Positions 6,154 through 14,203 are shown, counted from the stretch's first letter. The stretch is 14,663 nucleotides of DNA from CAZLCC01 sp964558365 (GCA_964558365.1 CAZLCC010000001.1:1-14663), one strand, 5' to 3'. Notes: generated by a model not told the origin, from the sequence alone. Numbers and translations: made by a program.

Positions 6154-8235
6154 ATGGCAGCAAAAAATATACCACTAGAAAAATATCGTAATATTGGCAT
6201 TATTGCTCATATTGACGCAGGTAAAACAACTACAACAGAAGGTATTCTTTACCGCACGGGCATCAGCCATAAAATTGGTGCGGTGCATGAAGGTGAAACA
6301 ACAACCGACTGGATGGACCAAGAGCGTGAGCGCGGTATCACTATTACTTCCGCGGCTGTAACGTGTTTTTGGAAAGATCACAAGATTAATATTATTGATA
6401 CGCCAGGTCATATTGATTTTACGGCAGAAGTTGAGCGTTCACTCCGTGTGCTTGATGGCGCGGTAACAGTGTTTGACGGCAAAATGGGCGTTGAGGCGCA
6501 AACTGAAACTGTGTGGCGCCAAGCAAACAAATATCGTGTGCCGCGAATTTGCTTTGTAAACAAAATTAACCAAACCGGCGGCGATTTTTACATGAGTTTA
6601 AAGACGATTCATGAACGCCTAAGCAAGCGCGCGTTGCCAATCCACCTGCCAATTGGGTTTGAAAAAGACATCAACGGCGTGGTTGACCTCATTGATATGA
6701 AGTCATATACCTATAAAGAATTTACTGACAAAGAGCTCATTGTTGGTGAAATTCCTGAAGACATGAAGGAAAAAGCAAAGAATGCGCGAACACTGCTTGT
6801 TGAGGCAGCGGTTGAGGCAGATGATGCATTGTTTGAAAAATACCTCGAAGAAGGCGAAGAAGCGATTTCTGAAGAAGAGCTAAAGAGCGCTATTCGTAAG
6901 AGTGTTCTAACGGGTGAATTCTTTATTGTTACTGGCGGTGATGGTCGTGGCGTAATTGTTGAAAAAGTGCTTGACCTTGTGAATGACTATCTCCCATCTC
7001 CACTCGATGTTGAATCTGTATGGGGAACGCATCCAAAAACTGGCGAAGAAATTGAGCGAAAGCCGAGTGACAAAGAGCCATTTGCAGCACTTGCATTTAA
7101 GATTGCAAACGATCCATTTGTTGGAAAACTTATTTTCTTCCGCGTATATAGTGGTAAGCTTTCAGCTGGTAGTTATATTTTAAACACAACCACTGGCGAC
7201 AAAGAGCGCATTGGCCGAATTGTTCGAATGCACGCCGATAAGCGTGAAGATGTAGCAGAAATTGGCGCTGGTGATATCGCTGCGGCGGTAGGTTTAAAGA
7301 ATACAACAACAGGAACAACGCTAGCTGATCCTGCAAAACCAATCATGCTTGAAAGCATCGATTTTCCTGAGCCGCCAGTGGCAATTGCGATTGAGCCAAA
7401 AACAAAGGCCGACCAAGAAAAAATGAGCATTGCTTTGCAGCGACTTGCCGAAGAAGATCCAACGTTCCGTGTTCATACCGATGAAGAGACAGGCCAGACG
7501 ATTATTTCTGGCATGGGTGAACTTCACCTCGATATCATCGTTGATCGCATGAAGCGAGAATTTAAAGTTGAAGCAAATATTGGCGAACCACAGGTTGCCT
7601 TTCGTGAAACCATTAAGAAAAGCACAGAAGTGCAAGGTAAATACATCAAACAGTCTGGTGGTCGCGGTCAATATGGTGATGTATGGCTACGGCTTGAACC
7701 AAACGAGCCAGGCAAAGGTTTTGAGTTCTTTGACGAGATTAAAGGTGGTGTTGTGCCACAAGAATATCGTGCAGCCGTGCAGAATGGTATTCGCGAAACG
7801 CTTGACGGCGGTGTGATTGCTGGCTATCCAGTGGTTGATATTAAAGCGACACTGTATGACGGTAGCTATCACGATGTTGACTCAAGTGAAATGGCTTTCA
7901 AGATGGCAGGTAGTCTTGCGACCCGAGAGGGCGTAAAGCAGGCTAGCCCAGTGCTACTTGAGCCAGTAATGAAAGTTGAAGTTACTACCCCAGAAGAATT
8001 TATGGGTGATGTGATTGGAGACCTTAACTCTCGTCGCGGACGAATTGAGAGCATGGATGATCGTATGGGGGCGAAAGTTGTCACAGGGTTTGTGCCACTT
8101 GCCAGTATGTTTGGTTATACAACCGACCTTCGTTCAATGTCTCAGGGACGCGCAGCAAGCACAATGGAACTTGCTCAGTATGAAGAAGTTCCACCAAATG
8201 TTGCTGAAGAGATCATCTCAAAACGAAGCAACTAA
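6154..8235 (+). CDS. fusA: Elongation factor G, with divergent guanine-recognition motifs
   Basis: EF-G is the GTPase that drives ribosomal translocation and, with RRF, recycling. The 693 residues cover all five domains. G1 is AHIDAGKTTTT (18-28), switch I contains RGITIT (60-65) and G3 is DTPGH (82-86). Domains III-V show EPKTKADQEK, GMGELHLDIIVDR, KQSGGRGQYG, HDVDSSEMAFK, MGDVIGDLNSRRG and a C-terminal FGYTTDLRS. G4, normally NKxD, reads NKIN (136-139). G5, normally SA followed by L/F and K, reads about GDGR (262-265). Both motifs contact the guanine base. The rest is normal, which argues for the true translocase rather than a degenerate paralogue. SD AAGGGGA (6141-6147) overlaps the end of rpsG, and there are 3 nt between the genes. 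No terminator-like hairpin follows fusA. Confidence 0.97.
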   Translation: MAAKNIPLEKYRNIGIIAHIDAGKTTTTEGILYRTGISHKIGAVHEGETTTDWMDQERERGITITSAAVTCFWKDHKINIIDTPGHIDFTAEVERSLRVLDGAVTVFDGKMGVEAQTETVWRQANKYRVPRICFVNKINQTGGDFYMSLKTIHERLSKRALPIHLPIGFEKDINGVVDLIDMKSYTYKEFTDKELIVGEIPEDMKEKAKNARTLLVEAAVEADDALFEKYLEEGEEAISEEELKSAIRKSVLTGEFFIVTGGDGRGVIVEKVLDLVNDYLPSPLDVESVWGTHPKTGEEIERKPSDKEPFAALAFKIANDPFVGKLIFFRVYSGKLSAGSYILNTTTGDKERIGRIVRMHADKREDVAEIGAGDIAAAVGLKNTTTGTTLADPAKPIMLESIDFPEPPVAIAIEPKTKADQEKMSIALQRLAEEDPTFRVHTDEETGQTIISGMGELHLDIIVDRMKREFKVEANIGEPQVAFRETIKKSTEVQGKYIKQSGGRGQYGDVWLRLEPNEPGKGFEFFDEIKGGVVPQEYRAAVQNGIRETLDGGVIAGYPVVDIKATLYDGSYHDVDSSEMAFKMAGSLATREGVKQASPVLLEPVMKVEVTTPEEFMGDVIGDLNSRRGRIESMDDRMGAKVVTGFVPLASMFGYTTDLRSMSQGRAASTMELAQYEEVPPNVAEEIISKRSN

Positions 8236-8244
8236 TCTCTACGC

Positions 8245-8273
8245 TATATTTTAATTAAGATTTCTTTTATAAT
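8245..8273 (+). promoter_or_regulatory. Promoter of the pilin-like gene, nearly leaderless
   Basis: A perfect TATAAT at 8268-8273 lies 8 nt upstream of the ATG at 8282. Its -35 (TATATT, 17-nt spacing) is weak. Initiation about 7 nt past the -10 would start the mRNA at ~8280, within 2 nt of the start codon. Confidence 0.55.
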
Positions 8274-8281
8274 GCTTATGA

Positions 8282-8635
8282 ATGAAGATGCATTATAAAA
8301 AGATTTCTGGCTTTACGATAGTTGAAATACTTATCACTATTACCGTGATAAGTATTCTTGTAGCGATTGTTATCTATGCCGGTAGCAACTATATAAATAG
8401 GACGAATGAACAAACCTTAAAAGCAGAGCTTACCGCTGCTGCTGGCGCAATGAAAAATTACTATAACGAAGAGGGCGAGTATCCGTCATCTATTCCAGCT
8501 AATGCTGATAGTGATAGAGTTAATCGCCACTCAAGCAGTAGTACCACGCAATTTTGTCTATATGGATCCAATAACGGTACGACGTTTAAAGTAACGAATA
8601 CGAATATAATACCAGTAGTGGGTGCATGCCCTTAG
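8282..8635 (+). CDS. Type IV pilin-like protein with class III signal peptide
   Basis: This is a 117-residue pilin or pseudopilin. A short basic leader (MKMHYKKISG) precedes the cleavage site G10/F11, and mature residues FTIVE carry the invariant Glu at +5 (E15). A hydrophobic helix runs to about residue 33. After prepilin-peptidase cleavage and N-methylation it would be a ~107-residue subunit of a type IV pilus or related filament. Two cysteines, C92 and C116, bracket the C-terminal end and could form the disulfide D-loop typical of pilins. The middle is Ser/Asn-rich (residues 68-90). No pilus assembly gene lies in the window. No clear SD precedes the ATG, and an ATG at 8288 is also possible. 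The mature function (major pilin, minor pilin or DNA-uptake subunit) cannot be told. Confidence 0.88.
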   Translation: MKMHYKKISGFTIVEILITITVISILVAIVIYAGSNYINRTNEQTLKAELTAAAGAMKNYYNEEGEYPSSIPANADSDRVNRHSSSSTTQFCLYGSNNGTTFKVTNTNIIPVVGACP

Positions 8636-8637
8636 TT

Positions 8638-8665
8638 TTTTCAAATATAGCTTATAGGCTATAAT
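8638..8665 (+). promoter_or_regulatory. Promoter of the lemA-htpX-ligA operon, with overlapping palindrome
   Basis: TTTTCA (8638-8643), a 16-nt spacer and TATAAT (8660-8665) form the likely promoter. The perfect inverted repeat TATAGC (8646-8651) / GCTATA (8658-8663) fills the spacer and enters the -10, a position where a repressor dimer could bind. Confidence 0.6.
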
Positions 8666-8695
8666 AAAGGTACAAATAAACGAAGGGGATAAGAT

Positions 8696-9253
8696 ATGAC
8701 TTGGCTAATTGTTGTTGGAGTGATTGTTGTTATCGTAGCGCTATTTTTGTGGGTAACATATAACGCTTTAGTAAAACTAAATGTTCGCGTTGAAGAGGCG
8801 TGGAGCGATATAACAGTTCAATTAAAGCGTCGTCTTGATTTGATTCCAAACTTGGTGAGCGCGGTTAAAGGCTATGCAAAGCATGAAAAAGAAGTGCTTG
8901 AAAATGTGACAAAATCTCGCGCTGAAGCTATGAATGCGCAGGGCGTAAAAGAGACAGCAAAGGCTGAAAATCAACTTGAAGAAGCTTTAAAAAGTTTGTT
9001 TGCAGTTTCAGAAAACTATCCGCAGCTTCGCGCTACTGAAAACTTTCAAAAGCTACAAGATGAACTTGTTGACACAGAAGATAAAATTCAGGCATCTCGA
9101 CGATTTTATAACGGTGGCGTTCGCGACCTAAACACGAAAATTCAAATGTTTCCGACCAATATTTTTGCCAACATGCTTGGATTTAAAGAACGTGATTTTT
9201 TTGAAACAGAAGATCGCGCAGCGGCAGAAAAGCCAGTTGACGTTAAGTTTTAG
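8696..9253 (+). CDS. lemA: LemA family protein
   Basis: This is a membrane-anchored helical protein of the LemA family, 185 residues (typical for the family). An N-terminal membrane helix at about residues 3-24 is followed by the family block YNALVKLNVRVEEAWSD (22-38), then QLKRRLDLIPNLVSAVKGYA (42-61), HEKEVLENVTKSR (63-75), and SRRFYNGGVRDLNTKIQMFP near residues 134-153. The molecular function of LemA is poorly defined. It recurs beside HtpX-type proteases in many bacteria, as here with a 27-nt gap, which suggests a shared role in envelope protein quality control. SD AAGGGGA (8682-8688) supports the start. It is the first gene of a five-gene operon. Confidence 0.95.
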   Translation: MTWLIVVGVIVVIVALFLWVTYNALVKLNVRVEEAWSDITVQLKRRLDLIPNLVSAVKGYAKHEKEVLENVTKSRAEAMNAQGVKETAKAENQLEEALKSLFAVSENYPQLRATENFQKLQDELVDTEDKIQASRRFYNGGVRDLNTKIQMFPTNIFANMLGFKERDFFETEDRAAAEKPVDVKF

Positions 9254-9280
9254 AAATTTCATCTAGGGGTTTTAAAAAAG

Positions 9281-10156
9281 ATGTATAGCTCGATTGCTGC
9301 TAACAAACGAAACACAGTCATTATTATGGCGCTTTTCGTATTAATTATTGGTGGGCTGGGTTGGCTTGCGAGTGTTATATATAACGATCAGACAATTGTT
9401 TATATTGTGCTTGGGGTTGCAATTATTTATGCGCTTATTCAATATTTTGCGGCTGGAAAGTTAGCAACGGCAATGAGTGGTGCAAAGGAAATCCAGAAAA
9501 AAGATAACCCACGTCTATATCGAATTGTTGAGAATTTGGCAATTACCACCGGGCTACCAACACCAAAAGTCTATATTATTGACGATCCTGCGCCGAACGC
9601 TTTTGCCACCGGGCGCGATCCAAAACATGCAATTGTGGCTGCAACAACTGGCTTGCTAGATATTATGAGCGACACCGAACTTGAAGCAGTGATGGCGCAT
9701 GAAATGGGACATGTGCAAAACTACGACATTCGTGTTTCAATGATTGTTTTTGGTCTTGTAAGCGCGATTGGTATGCTTGCCGACCTCTTTCTTCATATGC
9801 TGTGGTTTGGTGGCAGCGACAGAAGAGATACGTCGCCGGTAGTTATGCTTTTTGGTGTTATCGCAATTCTTTTAGCGCCGCTTATTGCGGCGATGGTACA
9901 GATGGCAGTTTCAAGACAAAGGGAATATCTTGCAGATTCTACCGGTGCTATGACAACGCGCCATCCAGAAGGGCTTGTAAGTGCTCTAGAAAAACTGCGC
10001 GATCACGGAAAGCCAATGAAAAAAACGCACAGTTCCACGGCGCATTTATTTATTTCGAATCCACTAAAGAAAGATTTTTTTGGTAACTTATTTAGCACTC
10101 ATCCGCCACTAGATGATCGAATAAAACGACTTCGTGGCATGGAAGGAAAGATGTAG
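9281..10156 (+). CDS. htpX: HtpX-type M48 membrane zinc metalloprotease
   Basis: HtpX-like proteases degrade damaged or misfolded membrane proteins. The protein has 291 residues, the usual HtpX length. Two N-terminal membrane helices (about 11-32 and 38-57) precede the protease domain. The zinc motif HEMGH is at 140-144, with the third ligand probably E215 in REYLAD (214-219). Two further hydrophobic segments lie at about 152-175 and 186-209. The segment NAFATGRDPKHAIVAATTGLL (106-126) is typical of the family. The weak ribosome site AGGGG lies about 12 nt before the ATG. The C-terminus ends seven bases before the next start. The family call is secure; substrates are unknown. Confidence 0.96.
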   Translation: MYSSIAANKRNTVIIMALFVLIIGGLGWLASVIYNDQTIVYIVLGVAIIYALIQYFAAGKLATAMSGAKEIQKKDNPRLYRIVENLAITTGLPTPKVYIIDDPAPNAFATGRDPKHAIVAATTGLLDIMSDTELEAVMAHEMGHVQNYDIRVSMIVFGLVSAIGMLADLFLHMLWFGGSDRRDTSPVVMLFGVIAILLAPLIAAMVQMAVSRQREYLADSTGAMTTRHPEGLVSALEKLRDHGKPMKKTHSSTAHLFISNPLKKDFFGNLFSTHPPLDDRIKRLRGMEGKM

Positions 10157-10163
10157 GATTCTT

Positions 10164-11180
10164 ATGACGACAAAAAAACAAACGGCAGAGAAAAAGAAAA
10201 AATCTCTTTCAGAGCGCCACAAAGATTTTTTATCCAGACGCCCGCACAGAAGTTTTCAATTTACTCGAAGACGCGACTATAAAAGAAGCCTCGCGCTACC
10301 TGGTTATTGGAGCTTTACTAATGAAGTTCGCGCAACGTTGTGGCAGCACAAGGCACTTTTTGCAAAGTTACTTGGCGTCTATGCAATTTTGAGCATGTTG
10401 CTAGTTGGTATGATATCGCAGGAAACATACACAACATTTTCAGAAAACCTAGCAATAATTAATGATGAGGTGTTTAGCGGCAGTATTGGGTCAGTGGCGC
10501 AAACTGCAGCATTGTTTGGCGCAACAATTACTGGATCGCTTAATCAAACACCATCAGAGTCGCAACAAATTTATGGTGGGCTACTTTTCTTGCTTGGTTG
10601 GTTAACGACGGTGTGGCTCTTGCGTCAGCTACTGGCAGGACATAAAGTTAAGCTTCGTGATGCGATTTATTCATCCGGTGCGCCAATTGTCTCAACGTTT
10701 ATTATTCTATTGGTTATTTTGATACAACTTTTACCGTTAGCCATTGCGCTTGTTGCCTATGGTGCAGCGCAGCAAACAGGACTTCTTGAAGAAGGATTTG
10801 TAAACATGGCTTTTTGGGTTGTTGCAAGTTTGCTCGCGCTGATGTCGCTCTATTGGATAACAAGCTCATTCATTGCGCTCATCATTGTAACACTTCCTGG
10901 CATGTATCCATTTGTCGCCTTAAAGAATGCTGGCGATCTAGTGGTTGGAAGACGCTTAAGAATTATGCTGCGTCTCTTGTGGCTTGCCTTTATTGTGCTG
11001 CTTGTTTGGGCAATTATTCTCATACCAATCATACTGCTTGCAGGAGCAATTAATATTACGTGGTTGCCACTCGTGCCAATTACAACCGTACTACTTAGCT
11101 CGTTTACGCTTATTTGGGCGAGTAGCTACATCTATTTGCTATATAGGAAGTTGATTGATGACAAAGCTCCCCCCGCATAA
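10164..11180 (+). CDS. Six-helix membrane protein of unknown function
   Basis: I do not recognise this 338-residue protein. The start at 10164 (MTTKKQ) follows AGGA at 10155-10158 with 5-nt spacing; an in-frame ATG at 10134 lies inside htpX and has no SD. The first ~60 residues are cytosol-like and very basic, with a KKKK run and clusters such as RRPHR and RRR. Six hydrophobic segments follow, at about 65-85, 137-158, 173-202, 214-243, 268-297 and 299-325. A mostly polar loop, Ser/Thr-containing, separates the first two (about 86-136). It lies between htpX and ligA, with a 7-nt gap to the former and a 23-bp overlap with ligA. Operon membership is therefore firm, but it says little about function. 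Confidence 0.88.
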   Translation: MTTKKQTAEKKKKSLSERHKDFLSRRPHRSFQFTRRRDYKRSLALPGYWSFTNEVRATLWQHKALFAKLLGVYAILSMLLVGMISQETYTTFSENLAIINDEVFSGSIGSVAQTAALFGATITGSLNQTPSESQQIYGGLLFLLGWLTTVWLLRQLLAGHKVKLRDAIYSSGAPIVSTFIILLVILIQLLPLAIALVAYGAAQQTGLLEEGFVNMAFWVVASLLALMSLYWITSSFIALIIVTLPGMYPFVALKNAGDLVVGRRLRIMLRLLWLAFIVLLVWAIILIPIILLAGAINITWLPLVPITTVLLSSFTLIWASSYIYLLYRKLIDDKAPPA

Positions 11181-13173
11181 ACGAGCAGAAAAATTACGCA
11201 AACAGCTAAACGAATACGCGCATGAGTATTATGTGCTTGATTCGCCGTCGGTAGATGACGCTGTCTATGATAGTTTGTTTAGTGAACTGAAAAAAATTGA
11301 AGAAGAATACCCGGAAACAATTACTCTAGACAGCCCAACGCAACGAGTTGGCGGAAAGCCAGTTAAAAAGTTTCAGAAGGTTGAACACGCTTCCAGGATG
11401 CTTAGTTTAAATGATGTCTTTAGTCACGAAGAAGTTGAGGCGTGGTTTAAAAGAACACAAAAGCTAGCACCAGAAATTGATAACAAAGTTGAATTTTTTG
11501 CGGATATAAAAATGGATGGCTTAGCGTGTTCGCTTGTTTATGAAGATGGACTTTTACTGCGAGGCGTAACGCGTGGCGATGGACTCGTTGGTGAAGACGT
11601 GACAAGTAATATCAAAACAATCCCAAGCATTCCTTTGAAATTAAAAGCAGAAGAAAATTTTTCAAAAGGCCGCACAGAAGTTCGCGGCGAAATTGTGATG
11701 TTTAAAAGTGATTTTGAAAAACTGAATGCTGAGCTTGAAAAAGAGGGTAAAAAAACCTACGCAAATCCGCGAAACCTTGCCGCGGGTACGATCCGTCAGC
11801 TAGACCCAAGAGTTGTTGCCCAGCGAAGGCTCCAATTTAGGGCGTATGATTTGATAAGAAATGAAGCGAGTGAAGTGGCAACAAATGAGCAAGCATACAA
11901 CGATCTAAGAAAACTTGGCTTTGTTGTTAATAAAGATGCAAAAGTAATCCATTCAATTAATGAACTTGTTGCATTTGCAGAAGCTTGGGAGGAAAAACGA
12001 TTTGATTTGCCATTTAATACAGACGGCATGGCAATTAAATTAAACGATAGAAAAGTCTATGCGCAACTTGGTATTGTGGGGAAAAATCCACGAGGTGCAA
12101 TTGCTTATAAATACCCCGCAGAACAAGCGACGACGATGGTTAAAGATATTTTTGTGAGTATTGGCAGAACCGGTGCGGCAACGCCAGTTGCGATGCTAGA
12201 TCCGATAGTTATTGCTGGGTCGACTGTGCAAATGGCGACGCTTCACAATGAAGACGAGATAAAGCGCAAAGATGTGCGCATTGGCGATACGGTAATTGTA
12301 CAAAAAGCGGGCGACATTATTCCAGAAGTTGTAGAGCCACTTGTAAAACTACGAAGTGGTGATGAAGAAATATTTATTATGCCAAAGCAGTGCCCGGAGT
12401 GCGAGACCAAGCTTGTTCGTCCAGAAGGAGAAGCCGTGTGGCGTTGCCCAAATCTTGCTTGTCCTGCTCGTATGCTTCGTCATATTCAACATTTTGCAAG
12501 CAAAGGTGCGCTCGATATTGATGGTTTAGGAGAAAAGAATGTGCAAGCGCTTTTAGGAGCGCGGCTCATTAGTGATGCAGCAGATCTATATAAGTTAAAA
12601 AAAGAAGAGTTGCTGCAGCTCGATCGCTTTGCAGAACTAAGCGCCGATAATTTAATTAATGCTATCAGCGCAAAGCGCCAGCCCTCACTTGCTAAGTTTT
12701 TATTTGGGCTTGGTATTCGCCATGTTGGGGCAAAAACCGCGCTGGATATTACACATCATTTTAAATCACTCGAAGCGATTAAAAGAATGACGATCGATGA
12801 GCTGAACCAGATCGAAGGTGTTGGGGAGGTTGTGGCAGAATCAATTGTCGCGTGGTTTGCTGATCCGGAAAATCAAAAGATTTTAGAAAAGTTTGAAAAT
12901 TTTGGTGTTAGACCAGCATTTGAAAAGCCAAAAAGTGGCAAACTAAGTGATAAAAACTTTGTCATCACTGGCACATTGCAATCCATGAGTCGAGAAGCGG
13001 CAGCTGATAAAATTCGTGAACTTGGCGGAACGTTTCAAAGTAGTGTTGGCAAAAGCACAGATTATCTTGTTGCGGGCGAAAACGTCGGCGAGAGCAAACT
13101 GAAAAAAGCCAAGAACTATAACGTCGAAGTTATCGATGAAAAACAACTAAGGAAGTTTTTAGAAGATGATTAA
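11158..13173 (+). CDS. ligA: NAD+-dependent DNA ligase
   Basis: LigA seals nicks in duplex DNA using NAD+, in replication and repair. The protein has 671 residues, the standard full length. The Ia domain shows HEYYVLDSP and DSPTQRVGG. The nucleotidyl-transferase motif is KMDG with the adenylated Lys at 118, followed by RGDG (139-142). The zinc finger is complete, with Cys 412, 415, 430 and 435. Helix-hairpin-helix repeats follow (for example IDGLGEKNV), and a BRCT domain spans about 594-671 (FVITGTLQSMSRE, VGKSTDYLVAGENVG). The ATG at 11158 is chosen over the in-frame TTG at 11155; AGGA at 11145-11148 gives 9-nt spacing. It overlaps the upstream gene by 23 bp and the next gene by 8 bp. Confidence 0.98.
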   Translation: MTKLPPHKRAEKLRKQLNEYAHEYYVLDSPSVDDAVYDSLFSELKKIEEEYPETITLDSPTQRVGGKPVKKFQKVEHASRMLSLNDVFSHEEVEAWFKRTQKLAPEIDNKVEFFADIKMDGLACSLVYEDGLLLRGVTRGDGLVGEDVTSNIKTIPSIPLKLKAEENFSKGRTEVRGEIVMFKSDFEKLNAELEKEGKKTYANPRNLAAGTIRQLDPRVVAQRRLQFRAYDLIRNEASEVATNEQAYNDLRKLGFVVNKDAKVIHSINELVAFAEAWEEKRFDLPFNTDGMAIKLNDRKVYAQLGIVGKNPRGAIAYKYPAEQATTMVKDIFVSIGRTGAATPVAMLDPIVIAGSTVQMATLHNEDEIKRKDVRIGDTVIVQKAGDIIPEVVEPLVKLRSGDEEIFIMPKQCPECETKLVRPEGEAVWRCPNLACPARMLRHIQHFASKGALDIDGLGEKNVQALLGARLISDAADLYKLKKEELLQLDRFAELSADNLINAISAKRQPSLAKFLFGLGIRHVGAKTALDITHHFKSLEAIKRMTIDELNQIEGVGEVVAESIVAWFADPENQKILEKFENFGVRPAFEKPKSGKLSDKNFVITGTLQSMSREAAADKIRELGGTFQSSVGKSTDYLVAGENVGESKLKKAKNYNVEVIDEKQLRKFLEDD

Positions 13174-13819
13174 ATTTAAACTTAATAAATTAGTAAGAGA
13201 TAAATTGCCTTCTAACTATGAACAGCTCAACCAACAGGCAACGATACGCAAGCTAACAGGAGAAGAATTAAGAACTGCATTGCTCCGTAAGATTATAGAA
13301 GAGGCCAATGAGCTATTGAAAGAGGAAGCTACTACCGTAGTGGAAGTTGCTGACTTAGAGCAGGCGCTCGATGATCTGATTGAAATAACCGGATTATCAA
13401 GAGAAGAGATTAAAAAGGCGAAAGAGGAAAAGAAAGCCGAAAAGGGGAGATTTTTGGATGGCAGCTTTGTTGAATTTCTCAATCTTCACGAAAGTGATGA
13501 ATGGGTACAGTATTATCGTCAAGAACCTGATTTGTTTCCAGAAATAACAAACAGTGAAGAGCAATTTAATATTCCAGAAATTGAAACAGGGGAGTATTTG
13601 CATGCGAAATCTGGCAAGAAATACGAAGTGTTAGGCGTGGCGTGCCATAGTGAAACGCTAGAGCCGCTTGTAATCTATAAGCCACTTTACGAGCACGAGG
13701 GTTTGCCAGATGTCTGGGTGCGACCGCATGAAATGTTTTTTGAAGAGGTGGACATCGATGGTATTAAAAGAGCACGTTTTGAAAAAATTGAGCTAGACGA
13801 AGCTAAAAAAGACACCTAA
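13166..13819 (+). CDS. MazG-like NTP pyrophosphatase domain (COG4997-type) fused to DUF1653
   Basis: The 217-residue protein has two recognisable parts. Residues 1-100 resemble the all-alpha MazG-like 'house-cleaning' NTP pyrophosphatases of COG4997 type. They have KLVRDKLP (8-15), the metal-binding pair EEANE (45-49) and EVAD (60-63), and a closing EKGRF near 91-95. Residues about 139-210 match DUF1653, with GEYLHAKSGKKYEVLGVA, HSETLEPLVIYKPLY and VWVRPHEMFFEEV. A ~40-residue polar linker joins them. The likely role is hydrolysis of non-canonical or damaged nucleoside triphosphates, fitting co-expression with ligA; the DUF1653 function is unknown. It overlaps ligA by 8 bp and ends within the operon terminator. 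Domain calls are from memory of family motifs, not a search. Confidence 0.85.
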   Translation: MIKFKLNKLVRDKLPSNYEQLNQQATIRKLTGEELRTALLRKIIEEANELLKEEATTVVEVADLEQALDDLIEITGLSREEIKKAKEEKKAEKGRFLDGSFVEFLNLHESDEWVQYYRQEPDLFPEITNSEEQFNIPEIETGEYLHAKSGKKYEVLGVACHSETLEPLVIYKPLYEHEGLPDVWVRPHEMFFEEVDIDGIKRARFEKIELDEAKKDT

Positions 13820-13836
13820 GCAAGGTGTCTTTTTTA
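13805..13836 (+). terminator. Bidirectional intrinsic terminator between convergent genes
   Basis: AAAAAAGACACCT (13805-13817) pairs perfectly with AGGTGTCTTTTTT (13823-13835) around the loop AAGCA. T-runs on both strands let it end the lemA-to-MazG operon and also the convergent RRM gene. The left arm overlaps the last codons and the stop of the MazG-like gene. Confidence 0.93.
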
Positions 13837-13850
13837 TAAAGCGGGTAAGA

Positions 13851-14153
13851 TTACCAGCTGTTGTTGCGTTGGCCGCCACCGTTAAAATCGCGTCGTGGGC
13901 GATCTTCGCGTGGGCGAGCCTCGTTTACTGTGATGGTACGACCGTCAAGCTCGCTGTTGTTGAGCTGTTCAATCGCCTTTTTTGCATCGTCTTCGTTCTC
14001 GAATTCAACAAAACCAAAGCCCTTAGAGCGACCGCTATCGCGATCGGTAATGACTTTTGCGCTTTCCACTGGGCCAATTGTGGCAAAGTGAGCATTTAGA
14101 CCATCGTCGTTAGTTGCCCATGCAAGGCTACCGACAAAAAGTTTCTTAGACAT
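13851..14153 (-). CDS. Single-RRM RNA-binding protein
   Basis: This 100-residue protein consists of one RNA recognition motif plus a short basic, Gly/Asn-rich tail. RNP2 is LFVGSL (5-10) and RNP1 is KGFGFVEF (44-51), with the aromatic residues that stack on RNA bases kept. The tail (from about 80) reads RPREDRPRRDFNGGGQ and resembles the glycine-rich tails of cyanobacterial Rbp and eukaryotic GR-RBPs. Such bacterial RRM proteins are generally small RNA chaperones and some are cold-induced; whether that holds here is unknown. The ATG at 14153 follows AAGGAAA with good spacing; a TTG one codon earlier is less likely. It is convergent with the ligA operon and shares its bidirectional terminator. 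Confidence 0.95.
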   Translation of the reverse strand: MSKKLFVGSLAWATNDDGLNAHFATIGPVESAKVITDRDSGRSKGFGFVEFENEDDAKKAIEQLNNSELDGRTITVNEARPREDRPRRDFNGGGQRNNSW

Positions 14154-14203
14154 CAAAATTTCCTTATTTCCTTTTCAAAATTGCCAGATCCGACCAGTTT
14201 CAT

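Noticed and set aside
13861..14099. Two plus-strand 76-codon frames opposite the RRM gene
   Set aside because: Both are antisense shadows of a clear RRM coding sequence, and neither has a recognisable product.
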